From NCBI GenBank assembly GCA_028694795.1, contig JAQVKF010000005.1, positions 1 to 46,324 of the forward strand: a DNA stretch of 46,324 bases. Direction: 5' to 3'. Source of the stretch: Thermoguttaceae bacterium (GTDB taxonomy: Bacteria; Planctomycetota; Planctomycetia; Pirellulales; Thermoguttaceae). The notes under the pieces are model-generated. The model worked only from the letters and a program-made list of their open reading frames with translations, did not search any database and had not been told where the DNA came from. This document shows, one piece after another, positions 17,675 to 27,386 of the stretch; positions within the stretch are counted from its first letter, which is position 1, and the number at the start of each line of letters is the position of its first letter. A program made the position numbers and the translations under genes.

Positions 17675-19810
17675 CTAGTAGACGAAGAGCATTTCACGGT
17701 ATTTCGGCAGCGGCCAACGGCTGTCATCGACAAGATGCTCCACCGAATCGACGACTTTACGCAAGTTCGTCATCGCCGTGAGGATCTCCTCGTGGAGTCC
17801 ACCGAGCGCGGCCTCCAGCTCGTTGCAGCGAAGCACCAATTCGTCCAATTTGGTACCCAGCTGACCAGCCATAATCTGCAGTCCGGTTACCCCCGTACTC
17901 ATACCGCCTATTCCCGCACATTCCAGGGTTTTGAGCAGCATGCTGTATTCCTCACAAACCACGGGCAGTACCATACTACTGGCAATTTCGAGCGCGATAC
18001 CACCCTCGATCCTGATCTTACGATGGTATTCTTCTAGGAAAACTTCAAATCGCGATTCGAGTTCCTCTTTAGAGAACACGCCGTACTTGCCGAACAGCTT
18101 CTGATTTTCAGCCAGCAGCAGCGGCCGCAGCGCATCCATCGTCGTCTGCAAATTCGGAAGCCCTCGCTTTTCCGCCTCCGCAACCCATTCATCGCTGTAA
18201 TTGTTCCCGTTGAAAATGACTCGGCGATGTTTACGGATCACTTCTCGCAACAGATTCTGCAACTCTGTATTAAAATCCTTTCCCGATATTTTTTCAAGCC
18301 GGTCGGCAATATAATCCACCGATTCCGCGACAATCGTATTCAAAACAATGTTGGCTCCAGAACACGACTGGCTCGATCCACAGGCACGGAACTCAAATTT
18401 ATTGCCCGTGAACGCAAAGGGACTGGTGCGATTGCGGTCGGTCGCGTCACGTGGCAGAGGCGGCAACGCATCCACGCCGATCCGCATCGCACCTGGATGG
18501 CGGCTTTCGGTCGCCGCACCCGTCTCCAACTGACGAATGACATCGTCAAGTTGATCGCCCAAAAAGATCGAAATAATCGCTGGCGGTGCCTCGTTCGCAC
18601 CCAATCGATGTTCATTACCCGCACTCGCCGTCGAGGATCGCAGTAAATCGGCGTGCAGATCAACCGCTCGAACGATTGCCGTCAAAACCGTCAAAAAGAC
18701 CGCGTTTTCATGAGGATCGCTCCCCGGTTCCAACAGATTCCGTTTCCCATAATTGACCGACCAATTGTTGTGTTTACCGGAACCGTTGACGCCAGCGAAT
18801 GGCTTCTCATGGAGCAAACAGACAAAACCATGTCGTGCCGCGACTTGCTGCAATACCTCCATCAGCTGCATGTTATGGTCAATCGCAAGGTTCAGCTCCT
18901 CGAAAATCGGAGCGACCTCGAACTGCGCCGGAGCGACCTCGTTGTGCCGTGTCTTCGCCGGAATGCCGAGCCGCCACAATGCGTGTTCGACCTCCGTCAT
19001 GAACGCAATCACACGAGGACGAATCGAGCCAAAGTAGTGATCTTCGAGCTGCTGATGCTTGGGCGGCGGCGAGCCAAACAACGTTCGCCCCGTTTGAACG
19101 AGGTCCGGACGATGGAGATAAAAATTCTTATCGACCAGAAAATACTCCTGTTCCGGACCAAGGGTTACCGTAGTGCGTTCCTCCGGCAAACCAAAGCATT
19201 TCATCAATCGCGCGACCGATTTGGACAACGCTTGAATGGATCGCAAAAGTGGTGTCTTTTTATCCAGAACTTCACCCGTATAGGAACAGAAAATGGTCGG
19301 AATACAGAGCGTGGCACCATTTTCGTGCCGCTTGATGAATGCCGGACTGGTCGGATCCCATGCCGTATAACCACGTGCCTCGAACGTACAACGCAGGCCG
19401 CCCGACGGAAAACTACTCGCGTCCGGTTCGCCCATAATCAAATTTTTTCCCGAAAATGCCATGATCGCTTCCCCGTCGCTGTCGAAATCAAGAAAAGCGT
19501 CATGTTTTTCTGCCGTGCCACCAGTGAGCGGTTGGAACCAGTGCGTAAAATGCGTCGCGCCACGAGCTACGGCCCACTCTTTCATCGCGTTGGCCGCCGC
19601 CCCTGCGATCGACGGATCGAGTGGTGTTTCGCCACGAATTGTCGCTAAGAGTTTCTCTGCGACAGGTTTTGAAAGATAACGCCGAATCGCCTTCGCGGTG
19701 AAAACGTCCTCGCCGTACTCGTCAATTGATGCGGGTGCGGTCGCGCCGGATTGGGCGACTGGATATCCCGCAATCGTGTCAATGGCGTGAATCCGATTGC
19801 AATTACTCAT
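17675..19810 (-). CDS. glnN: Glutamine synthetase type III
   Basis: ATP-dependent synthesis of glutamine from glutamate and ammonia. The length (711 aa) and layout are those of the GSIII family, clearly unlike GlnA (about 470 aa). It has a GSIII N-terminal domain, then the catalytic barrel with GPEQEYFLVDKNFY near 220 and KPFAGVNGSGKHNNWSVN near 340 (ATP and glutamate contacts). Next come TASAGNEHRLGANEAPP, FRACGSSQS near 490 and a helical C-terminal region. ATG follows GGGGCAG. A near-perfect sigma-54 promoter lies about 75-90 nt upstream, matching nitrogen control. It is divergent from gltBD, which together complete the GS-GOGAT cycle. Confidence 0.96.
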   Translation of the reverse strand: MSNCNRIHAIDTIAGYPVAQSGATAPASIDEYGEDVFTAKAIRRYLSKPVAEKLLATIRGETPLDPSIAGAAANAMKEWAVARGATHFTHWFQPLTGGTAEKHDAFLDFDSDGEAIMAFSGKNLIMGEPDASSFPSGGLRCTFEARGYTAWDPTSPAFIKRHENGATLCIPTIFCSYTGEVLDKKTPLLRSIQALSKSVARLMKCFGLPEERTTVTLGPEQEYFLVDKNFYLHRPDLVQTGRTLFGSPPPKHQQLEDHYFGSIRPRVIAFMTEVEHALWRLGIPAKTRHNEVAPAQFEVAPIFEELNLAIDHNMQLMEVLQQVAARHGFVCLLHEKPFAGVNGSGKHNNWSVNYGKRNLLEPGSDPHENAVFLTVLTAIVRAVDLHADLLRSSTASAGNEHRLGANEAPPAIISIFLGDQLDDVIRQLETGAATESRHPGAMRIGVDALPPLPRDATDRNRTSPFAFTGNKFEFRACGSSQSCSGANIVLNTIVAESVDYIADRLEKISGKDFNTELQNLLREVIRKHRRVIFNGNNYSDEWVAEAEKRGLPNLQTTMDALRPLLLAENQKLFGKYGVFSKEELESRFEVFLEEYHRKIRIEGGIALEIASSMVLPVVCEEYSMLLKTLECAGIGGMSTGVTGLQIMAGQLGTKLDELVLRCNELEAALGGLHEEILTAMTNLRKVVDSVEHLVDDSRWPLPKYREMLFVY

Positions 19811-19885
19811 GGTTCTGCCCCGATGATACTTGTTCTATGGAAAAAACTAATTCCATGCCTTGCTAAAATCTACCGGAACATCTCA

Positions 19886-19901
19886 TGCAAAATGCGTGCC
19901 A
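19886..19901 (-). promoter_or_regulatory. Sigma-54 promoter of glnN
   Basis: On the minus strand the sequence reads TGGCACGCATTTTGCA, an exact match to the TGGCACG-N4-TTGCA consensus, with GG and GC exactly 10 nt apart. The -12 element lies 75 nt before the glnN ATG, so transcription would start about 60 nt upstream of the gene. Confidence 0.82.
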
Positions 19902-20179
19902 ATTGATAAAAAATCCGGGAATTCATTTAAACGAAAAAGAAATGTGAAAATTCCGCTTTTGGCCAGATATGAGAAACGGATTTCAGCGATAGCGGCGGTT
20001 GAACGTAGAACAAAAATGTAAAACGAACTCTTGGTTCTACGAAAAAGTAACATTTTTGGAATACATCCTAACGTTCATGGTGCGAGACCACGCGGAAACG
20101 GCTACATCTAACCGCGTTTCCACCGTATCCGTCGGATGCTTAGCCCGATCCATGAGCGAGATCAATTTATTCGTTTATT

Positions 20180-20195
20180 TGGCACAATTTTTGCA
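20180..20195 (+). promoter_or_regulatory. Sigma-54 promoter of gltBD
   Basis: TGGCACAATTTTTGCA matches the -24/-12 consensus, with GG (20181-20182) and GC (20193-20194) separated by exactly 10 nt. The predicted start is near 20207, about 100 nt before the chosen gltB ATG. Confidence 0.8.
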
Positions 20196-20307
20196 TATCT
20201 ATCTTCTATTTTCCACTCTGTCGTAAAGTCAAACGACAATGTTCGGGAAAAATATGAATAGAAATACGATACAAGATAGGACCGATATCATCCACAGAGG
20301 CAATGCG

Positions 20308-23300
20308 ATGAACAACGATCAGGAAGCGAATCAGCCGGAAGAAATCCATCAAAATGGATTGCGTCTTCCCGTGGATCAGGGTTTGTACAGTTTCCGAAAC
20401 GAACATGATGCTTGTGGCGTCGGAATGGTCGCGAATTTGAATAATCAGGCCGATCATGGCATTATTGAGAAGGGCGTTACGGTCCTGAAACGATTGATGC
20501 ACCGCGGTGCGTCCGGGGGCGATCCGGAAACGGGAGACGGTGCCGGCATTCTGTTCACGATTCCTGACGCATTCTTCCGACGCGTGCTTCCGGTTAAACT
20601 TCCCGCGGTTGGAAAGTATGGCGTGGCGATGATTTTTGGCGGTGAACACGAGGAGTCGATCATCGAAAAAATCGTCGCTCAGGAGGGGTGTCGGATCCTC
20701 TTTTGGCGTGACGTGCCGATTCACCCGAAGAAAATCGGGGCCGCCGCGCGAAAAACATGCCCAACGATTCGGCAACTTTTTATCGGGGGCGAAGAATTTG
20801 CCGATCAAAACGCTTTTGAGCGACGACTATTCGTTGCCAGGCGACAGATCGAAAAGAAAACTTCGGACTGTTATATTCCCAGTTGTTCGAGTCGAAGCAT
20901 CGTGTATAAGGGGCTGCTTTTGGCGACGCAGCTCGACCAATTTTATCCCGATCTAAGCGAAAAAGACTTGGCCAGTCCGCTTGCCATTGTTCATCAACGA
21001 TACAGTACCAATACGTTTCCCACATGGAAACTCGCCCATCCGTTCCGATTCCTCGCACACAATGGGGAAATCAACACATTGCGTGGAAATTTAAACCAAT
21101 TGCGTGGACGTGAACCGTTTCTAAACAGTCCGCTTTTTGGAGAAGGGGACATGGAAAAGATTTTGCCGTTGATTGATCCGGCACAAAATGACTCGGCCTG
21201 TCTCGATAATATGCTTGAACTACTGGTCGCGGCAGGACGAAGCCTGCCCCATGCAATGCTCATGCTCATGCCGCAAGCGTGGGGCCAGCGGTACCATTTA
21301 GGACGTGATGTGCGAGGCTTTTTCGACTACCATTCCGCCCAAATGGAACCATGGGATGGGCCAGCGGCGGTCGCGTTCACCGATGGACGGAATTTGGGGG
21401 CGATGCTGGATCGGAATGGTTTACGACCTGCGCGATATACGCTGATGGACGACGGGCTTTTTGTGCTGGCGTCCGAAACGGGCGTGTTGGATCTCGCTCC
21501 GGAACATATTGTGCGGAAGGGGCGACTTAAGCCCGGTGCGATTCTGTGGTGCGATTTGGAACATCATCGATTGGTGGGCGATGCGGAAATGAAAAATACG
21601 ATCGCGCGACAACAGCCATACCGACGTTGGGCGGAAGACAACAAAATCGAAGTCAACGGTCTGTTTGATTCGATCTCGTCGTCCGTCGTTCATCCCCATC
21701 TGGCATTGCGTCAGCGGCGATTCGGATGGTCGCGTGAAGATATCGAAATGATTCTCCAACCGATGGCAAATTTGGGCAAAGAACCGACCGGGTCCATGGG
21801 AAACGACGCCGCTCTGGCCGTGCTCTCCGATCAGTCGCCATCCATGTTTAATTATTTCAAACAGTTGTTCGCCCAAGTGACCAATCCGCCGATTGATCCG
21901 ATTCGTGAGGAACTCGTGATGAGTTTGACCACGTATATCGGTAATCAAGGGAATATTCTGTCCGATACCGCTCAATGTACCAATTTAATTCGGCTCGCGC
22001 GACCCGTGCTGACGGAAGAAGATTTGCGGCGGTTATCCCACGTCCACCAATCGCAAATGCGAGTCACTCAATTGCGACCGAGTTGGTTTTCGGAAACCGA
22101 AACACTCGAAGCAGCGATCAGCCGATTGCGCGAGGCGTCGGTGCAAGCGGTCGAAGAAGGATGCAATATTCTGATTTTGAGCGATCGTGAACTCTCGGAC
22201 GCCGAACGAATTCCTCCCCAACCTCCGGAAGAAAATGACGCGGATTTGCCCTTGGAAACGCCCATTCCGATTCTGCTGGCAACCGCCGCGGTCAATGGTG
22301 CGCTCGTCGAGGCGGGACTGCGGCCTTCGGTCGGACTGATCGTGCATTCCGGCGAAGTACGTGAAATCATGCACTTTGCACTGTTGCTCGGTTATGGTGC
22401 AACGGCGATCTGTCCCTATCTGGCGTTCGAGACAGTCGCCGCCCTCGTGCAATCGGGTCGTGTCAAACTCAATCCCGCGCGTGCCACGGCAAACTATATT
22501 GCCGCGGTCGATAAAGGACTCCTGAAAATCATGTCGAAAATGGGAATTTCCACGCTTAGAAGTTATCGCTCGGCCCAAATTTTCGAGGCGGTCGGACTCG
22601 ATCAAACGGTGATCGACCGCTGTTTTCCGGGCACCGTGTCGCGAATCGGAGGGGTCACGTTTGACGACATCGCCACGGAAACCATGCAGCGACATCATGC
22701 GTGGTGTACGGCTCGTAAAGAGAACGATTTGGAATCGAACCCCTCTGGAACGGCTGGCCCCCCCGTAACCGGAACACCCCCCGTAGTCGTGACCGTGACA
22801 CCGAGAATACCAACTGGTATTTCGTCAGTAGCTTCCACCGTTACCGCTGATGCGCATGGGGAATTACCGCTGCTGCCATCGGGTGGGCAATATCGGTATC
22901 GAAAAGACGGCGAGAATCATCTTTGGACCCCCCAATCACTCGCGTTATTTCGAGAAGCTGTCCAAACCAATAATCCGGAGAAATATCGGGCATATGCCAA
23001 GTTAATCAATGATCAGGCGGGGCGGCTGTGTACGTTGCGAGGCTTAATCGAGTTCGCCCCAGTCGCTCCGGTACCGCTCGCGGAGGTGGAACCCATCGAA
23101 GCGATTGTGCGACGGTTCGTGTCCGGAGCGATGAGTCTCGGTTCGCTCAGTCCGGAGGCTCATGAAACGATTGCGATCGCGATGAATCGACTAGGTGCCA
23201 TGAGTAACTGCGGCGAGGGAGGTGAGGATCCGGAACGTGAAAAGCCGGGTCCAAGTGGTGAAAATCGACGTAGCGCAATCCGACAAGTGGCCAGTGGTCG

Positions 23301-24999
23301 ATTCGGAGTCACGATTGACTACCTTGCCGGCGCGAAAGAAATTCAGATTAAAATGGCGCAAGGCGCGAAGCCGGGCGAGGGTGGTCAGCTGCCGGGGCAC
23401 AAAGTCGATGAAAATATCGCGAGAGTCCGCCATTCGATGCCGTTCGTGACACTCATTTCGCCGCCGCCGCACCATGATATCTATTCGATCGAGGATTTGG
23501 CTCAGCTGATTTTCGATCTCCGAAACTCGAATCGTGAGGCTCGCGTCTCGGTCAAATTGGTTTCGGAAGTCGGCGTCGGAACGATTGCTGCCGGCGTCGC
23601 CAAAGCGCATTCCGATGTCATTTTGATCAGTGGTCATGATGGCGGTACCGGGGCGTCGCCGCTCACGAGTATCAAACACGCGGGATTGCCGTGGGAACTC
23701 GGATTGGCCGAAACTCAGCAGACGCTTGTACTCAACCGATTGCGTGGACGAGTGCGTTTACAGGTCGATGGTCAGCTGAAGACCGGACGTGACGTAATGA
23801 TCGGTGCTCTGTTAGGCGCGGAAGAGTTTGGATTTGCCACGACACTGCTCGTTTGTCTCGGGTGTGTGATGATGCGAAAATGTCACGACAACAGCTGTCC
23901 GGCGGGTGTCGCCACGCAAGACCCGGCTCTGAGACGCTGCTTCCGAGGCAAGCCAGAATATATCGAAAATTTCCTGCGATTTGTCGCGGGTGAGGTGCGT
24001 GAGTATCTCGCAAAACTCGGTTTCCGAACGTTGGACGAGGCGATCGGACGCTCGGATCGTTTACAAATGAATCACGCGATCGGATTTTACAAAACGAAAG
24101 GGCTCGATTTTACCGCGATGCTCCTGCGTGCGGAAGGCGACGAAGTGCGATTCCAAGGCGAGGAGCATCCACTCGAAACGTTCGACGATGCCGTGCTGAT
24201 TCCGAAACTGCAATCGGAGCTGAAGAGTGGGTTTGAGGCGTTGCGCGGAGGACATTCCATCGAGATTCAGGCCGAAATTCGCAGCGTAAATCGTACGGCG
24301 GGAACACGTCTCTCGTCGGAGATTGCGCGAAAATTCGGTGCGAATGGATTGCCGGATGACACGATTCGAGTCCACTTTACAGGATATGCGGGCCAAAGTT
24401 TCGGAGCGTTTTTGGCACATGGCGTCACTTTTGTGCTCGAAGGCGAGGCGAACGATTTCGTCGGAAAAGGAATTTCTGGTGGTAAAATCGTGATTCGGCC
24501 ACCCAAGGGGTGTTCGTTCCGCGCGGCGGACAATGTGATTGCCGGAAACGTGATCGGTTACGGCGGTACGAGTGGTCGGATTTTCCTGGGCGGACAGGCC
24601 GGAGAGCGATTCGCCATTCGTAACAGTGGGTTTACCGCTGTCGTTGAAGGAATCGGCGATCATGGTTGCGAATATATGACCGGGGGACGTGTCGTGGTGG
24701 TTGGCCCGACAGGCGTCAACTTTGCCGCGGGAATGACCGGCGGTATCGCGTATGTTTTCGATGAATCGAACGATTTCGATCTCAAATGTAACGTCGATAC
24801 AGTCGATCTGGAAAGTTTGATTGCGGGCAGCCAGGCTGAAACGGAATTGTTGGCACTGCTCGCCGAACATGTCGAATGGACCGGTTCCGAAAAGGTGAGG
24901 GGCCTGCTCGCCGATTGGAGTAGCGCGAAAAGCCGATTTATTCGCGTCATTCCCATCGAATACAAACAGGCCCTCTTGCGGCAAGCCGCAACCGAATAA
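20308..24999 (+). CDS. gltB: Glutamate synthase large subunit
   Basis: Transfers the glutamine amide to 2-oxoglutarate, giving two glutamates. The class II glutaminase nucleophile is the Cys in HDACGVGMVA, followed by the inner-face YSTNTFPTWKLAHPFRFLAHNGEINT. The central domain is near 450-800 and the FMN-binding synthase domain near 880-1260, containing MAQGAKPGEGGQLPG and SGHDGGTGASPL. The 3Fe-4S cysteines are in CLGCVMMRKCHDNSCPAGVA, and a GXGXG beta-helix closes the protein. ATG 20308 has AGAGG upstream; the frame could open 23 codons earlier. A Pro/Thr-rich linker of about 50 residues between the central and FMN domains (22735-22880) is not usual and explains the slightly long 1563 residues. 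Driven by the sigma-54 promoter at 20180. Confidence 0.97.
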   Translation: MNNDQEANQPEEIHQNGLRLPVDQGLYSFRNEHDACGVGMVANLNNQADHGIIEKGVTVLKRLMHRGASGGDPETGDGAGILFTIPDAFFRRVLPVKLPAVGKYGVAMIFGGEHEESIIEKIVAQEGCRILFWRDVPIHPKKIGAAARKTCPTIRQLFIGGEEFADQNAFERRLFVARRQIEKKTSDCYIPSCSSRSIVYKGLLLATQLDQFYPDLSEKDLASPLAIVHQRYSTNTFPTWKLAHPFRFLAHNGEINTLRGNLNQLRGREPFLNSPLFGEGDMEKILPLIDPAQNDSACLDNMLELLVAAGRSLPHAMLMLMPQAWGQRYHLGRDVRGFFDYHSAQMEPWDGPAAVAFTDGRNLGAMLDRNGLRPARYTLMDDGLFVLASETGVLDLAPEHIVRKGRLKPGAILWCDLEHHRLVGDAEMKNTIARQQPYRRWAEDNKIEVNGLFDSISSSVVHPHLALRQRRFGWSREDIEMILQPMANLGKEPTGSMGNDAALAVLSDQSPSMFNYFKQLFAQVTNPPIDPIREELVMSLTTYIGNQGNILSDTAQCTNLIRLARPVLTEEDLRRLSHVHQSQMRVTQLRPSWFSETETLEAAISRLREASVQAVEEGCNILILSDRELSDAERIPPQPPEENDADLPLETPIPILLATAAVNGALVEAGLRPSVGLIVHSGEVREIMHFALLLGYGATAICPYLAFETVAALVQSGRVKLNPARATANYIAAVDKGLLKIMSKMGISTLRSYRSAQIFEAVGLDQTVIDRCFPGTVSRIGGVTFDDIATETMQRHHAWCTARKENDLESNPSGTAGPPVTGTPPVVVTVTPRIPTGISSVASTVTADAHGELPLLPSGGQYRYRKDGENHLWTPQSLALFREAVQTNNPEKYRAYAKLINDQAGRLCTLRGLIEFAPVAPVPLAEVEPIEAIVRRFVSGAMSLGSLSPEAHETIAIAMNRLGAMSNCGEGGEDPEREKPGPSGENRRSAIRQVASGRFGVTIDYLAGAKEIQIKMAQGAKPGEGGQLPGHKVDENIARVRHSMPFVTLISPPPHHDIYSIEDLAQLIFDLRNSNREARVSVKLVSEVGVGTIAAGVAKAHSDVILISGHDGGTGASPLTSIKHAGLPWELGLAETQQTLVLNRLRGRVRLQVDGQLKTGRDVMIGALLGAEEFGFATTLLVCLGCVMMRKCHDNSCPAGVATQDPALRRCFRGKPEYIENFLRFVAGEVREYLAKLGFRTLDEAIGRSDRLQMNHAIGFYKTKGLDFTAMLLRAEGDEVRFQGEEHPLETFDDAVLIPKLQSELKSGFEALRGGHSIEIQAEIRSVNRTAGTRLSSEIARKFGANGLPDDTIRVHFTGYAGQSFGAFLAHGVTFVLEGEANDFVGKGISGGKIVIRPPKGCSFRAADNVIAGNVIGYGGTSGRIFLGGQAGERFAIRNSGFTAVVEGIGDHGCEYMTGGRVVVVGPTGVNFAAGMTGGIAYVFDESNDFDLKCNVDTVDLESLIAGSQAETELLALLAEHVEWTGSEKVRGLLADWSSAKSRFIRVIPIEYKQALLRQAATE

Positions 25000-25014
25000 A
25001 AGGAAATGCGACCA

Positions 25015-25043
25015 CCGCGATTTTGAATGTAGGGCAATCGCGG
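25015..25043 (+). promoter_or_regulatory. Intercistronic hairpin between gltB and gltD
   Basis: CCGCGATT (25015-25022) pairs perfectly with AATCGCGG (25036-25043) over a 13-nt loop. No T tract follows, so transcription can continue into gltD. It may stabilise or process the message and set subunit ratio; that is inference. Confidence 0.4.
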
Positions 25044-25090
25044 AGGTTCGCCTAAAATCCACGAAATAAGACCACATAAGGAAATTCAAT

Positions 25091-26479
25091 ATGCAATCCG
25101 CAACGAAAAAATCGGTGGCCACCCACCGTGCGTTTCTCGAAATCGAGCGATCGGACCACCTGTATCGTCCGATCGAACAGCGTCGGCAAGATTTTAACGA
25201 GGTTGAATATGCGTTGCCATTGGACACCTTGACGCATCAAGCGACTCGGTGCATGAACTGTGGCGTTCCCTTTTGCCACGGTACGGGGTGTCCGCTTGGC
25301 AACTTGATTCCCGATTTCAACCATGCGGTCGTGGAAGGCGATTGGGCGACGGCGTGGGCACTTTTGTCGAGTACCAGCTCTTTCCCAGAGTTCACGAGTC
25401 GTATTTGTCCCGCGTTGTGCGAGGGATCGTGCACGGCAGGGCCGGATTTCGGAGCGGTCAACATTCGTCAAATTGAGAAAATGATCGTCGAAACGGCCTG
25501 GACAAATGGTTGGATTACACCGATTCATCCGGTGCGTAACGGACATTCCGCCGCCGTGATCGGTTCTGGTCCCGCAGGCCTCGCCGCCGCCGTGACACTC
25601 CATCGACAGGGATACACCGTGACTGTTTACGAGAAAAATCGCTATCCCGGTGGGCTACTGCGTTATGGAATTCCCGATTTCAAATTGACCAAGCGGGTCA
25701 TTGATCGACGGATTCGTTGGATGGAACAATCGGGAATTCAATTCGTTTGCGATACGCAAATTGGTTCCGATATTTCCGGAAAATATCTCGCTGGAAAATA
25801 TGATCGACTGGTGATCGCCACGGGCACTCCGACGGCTCGCGATCTCCCGATTCCGGGACGAGAACTGCCCGGCGTCCATTTCGCACTGGAACTGCTTGCC
25901 AACCAAAATCGTATTATCGGTGTGGAAATTCCATCGCATCCGATTGACGTGGCAGGTAAAAAAGTGCTCGTGATCGGGGGGGGCGATACCGGTAGCGATT
26001 GCGTCGGAACGTCGCTTCGGTTGGGTGCCACGTCCGTTACACAGATCGAAATCATGCCCAAACCACCCGTCGAACGTTCGCCATCGACACCGTGGCCCGA
26101 TTGGCCGTATCTGTTACGCACATCGTCCAGCCATGAGGAAGGATGTACACGTCGTTGGAATCTCAACAGTTTGAAATTCCTCAGCGATTCGCATGGAACG
26201 TTGCGAGGGGTCGAGGTCGTGCCAGTCAAATGGAGCTTTTCCAAAGAAGGACGTCCTCAAAAATTCGATACCACAGGCGAAAAAAGTGAAATCATTTCGT
26301 GTGATCTCGTTTTTCTCGCCCTCGGATTCCTCAAACAGGAGCGTGCGGTAACGCTTCAACATTTTGGACTCGACGACTCATCAACGATTCACATCGTAGG
26401 CGATGCCGCAAATGGCCCAACGCTCGTCGTCCACGCAATTGCCGACGCACGCCGAACGTTGAACGTGTCACCCCGTTAA
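25091..26479 (+). CDS. gltD: Glutamate synthase small subunit
   Basis: FAD protein that passes NADPH electrons to GltB. The N-terminal cysteine clusters for two 4Fe-4S centres are visible in CMNCGVPFCHGTGCPLGN and CPALCEGSCTAG. The FAD-binding loop is VIGSGPAGLAAAVTLHRQG near 155, and the NADPH loop is VIGGGDTGSDCVGTSLRLG near 300. The C-terminal GDAANGPTLVVHAIADAR closes the FAD site. 462 residues, normal for the family. ATG has AAGGAA 8 nt upstream. It follows gltB by 91 nt containing a hairpin, so the two form one operon. Confidence 0.96.
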   Translation: MQSATKKSVATHRAFLEIERSDHLYRPIEQRRQDFNEVEYALPLDTLTHQATRCMNCGVPFCHGTGCPLGNLIPDFNHAVVEGDWATAWALLSSTSSFPEFTSRICPALCEGSCTAGPDFGAVNIRQIEKMIVETAWTNGWITPIHPVRNGHSAAVIGSGPAGLAAAVTLHRQGYTVTVYEKNRYPGGLLRYGIPDFKLTKRVIDRRIRWMEQSGIQFVCDTQIGSDISGKYLAGKYDRLVIATGTPTARDLPIPGRELPGVHFALELLANQNRIIGVEIPSHPIDVAGKKVLVIGGGDTGSDCVGTSLRLGATSVTQIEIMPKPPVERSPSTPWPDWPYLLRTSSSHEEGCTRRWNLNSLKFLSDSHGTLRGVEVVPVKWSFSKEGRPQKFDTTGEKSEIISCDLVFLALGFLKQERAVTLQHFGLDDSSTIHIVGDAANGPTLVVHAIADARRTLNVSPR

Positions 26480-26676
26480 CCCACAACTTGGGACGGAGCC
26501 GAGGCTTTCGACGGAGTCGCTATTTTGATGAAATGTCACTTTTAATGGAGCGGCAAGAACAGGAAAATCGGAAAGATTGCGGCCGTTCCCTCGACCAGTG
26601 TCGTCATCGTCCACGTACGGCAGGCGTCGGTCGGATATACCCAAACTGGATCGCTCTTCAAAAACAACCGTGCTAG
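26480..26676. other. Gene-free stretch after gltD
   Basis: No gene, terminator or repeat is supported up to the MITE. A short minus-strand frame has a hydrophobic end, but it has no start and no recognisable family. Confidence 0.4.
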
Positions 26677-27041
26677 AGCGTGTTCACATATAATTACGTA
26701 GTAAAAACGATAGCCAAGAATGAAATGACCGCAATCGGGGTGGTTTATGTCGGTTGATATTGAAGTTTGTGTGTCTAGTAAAAAGTTTTGGAAGGGGAGC
26801 TTGAGGGGAAACTTTTTGCAAAAAGTTTCCTCTCATGGGTTCTTTGCCCAAAAAAAGTTTCACGAAAAAACACTTTCGTAGAAAATACGCAAACTTTTTA
26901 CCTGACGCTGGTCATACCAACTCGGCGAAATACCCTCGACGACGCGGTCACTCCGTTCCCGGCATGCGTCGGTTCACCCTTTTTACCTGACGCTGGTACA
27001 GCAGCCGCTCCGATTGGGGTAGCAACTTGTGTGAACGCACC
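26677..27041 (+). mobile_element. MITE copy 3, expanded by an 85-bp unit
   Basis: Flanked by CTAG on both sides (26673-26676, 27042-27045). Ends are AGCGTGTTCACATATAAT and TTGTGTGAACGCACC. It carries the perfect palindrome AAACTTTTTGCAAAAAGTTT (within 26808-26829). At 365 bp it is longer than the other copies, because CTTTTTACCTGACGCTGGT occurs twice (26894-26912 and 26979-26997), bracketing one unit of the ACCTGACG repeat. Confidence 0.82.
26894..26997 (+). repeat. ACCTGACG repeat unit inside MITE copy 3
   Basis: Two identical 19-mers, CTTTTTACCTGACGCTGGT, start 85 bp apart. The intervening segment includes CGCGGTCACTCCGTTCCCGG and GCATGCGTCGG. The same 85-bp spacing and content recur at 46161-46275. 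Confidence 0.7.
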
Positions 27042-27215
27042 CTAGGTAATGATCCAAAAAACGCCAAACACACACGCGAGGAAACCGAGCGTCCAAACCG
27101 CCGTATGAATGGCATTCGGAATAATTTCGCTCACGCGTTCTCCACGAGTCGCCGCATAGACGAGACTGACCACGATGACCAGCGGAATACCAAACCAAAA
27201 GAGATTTAGATCCAT
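27042..27215 (-). CDS. Small two-helix membrane protein
   Basis: A 57-residue protein beginning MDLNLFWFG, with two hydrophobic segments (about residues 5-19 and 38-56) separated by the polar loop ATRGERVSEIIPNAIHT. The composition and length suggest a real small inner-membrane protein. I recognise a general similarity to uncharacterised planctomycete proteins but cannot assign a function. ATG 27215 has GGGAAACTGGAA before it; a GTG 27 nt upstream is an alternative start. Its TAG stop coincides with the CTAG at the right end of MITE copy 3, so the element may have shaped the C-terminus. Confidence 0.6.
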   Translation of the reverse strand: MDLNLFWFGIPLVIVVSLVYAATRGERVSEIIPNAIHTAVWTLGFLACVFGVFWIIT

Positions 27216-27386
27216 TTCCAGTTTCCCTACGACAACCTTCACATCATGAAGTTCAAAGTACCACCCCAGCCGCCAGCCACCGTACTCTCACACAAACTCC
27301 CAGCTCACCGTACGATCCACACACTTACGCTACCAGCGTACCGCTACGACCACATAGGGTCAGTATACCGTAATTGGATTGCCGGT

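Larger units (their letters stand above)
19811..20307. promoter_or_regulatory. Shared divergent control region of glnN and gltBD
   Basis: A 497-bp gene-free region with one -24/-12 promoter facing each way (19886-19901 on -, 20180-20195 on +). Between them lie inverted repeats CGTAGAAC (20004-20011)/GTTCTACG (20034-20041), AAAAATGT (20012-20019)/ACATTTTT (20050-20057), TGGT-N5-ACCA (20078-20090) and GGAAACG (20094-20100)/CGTTTCC (20115-20121). Sigma-54 promoters need a distant activator, so these repeats are candidate activator sites. A fragment CGCTTTTGGCCA near 19950 also occurs in the dispersed hairpin repeat (copy A). Confidence 0.65.

Noticed and set aside
26480-26676. Minus-strand hydrophobic frame cut by MITE copy 3
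   Set aside because: It is short, with no start and no family. The small membrane protein on the other side of the element already ends in its own stop, so a split gene is not supported.
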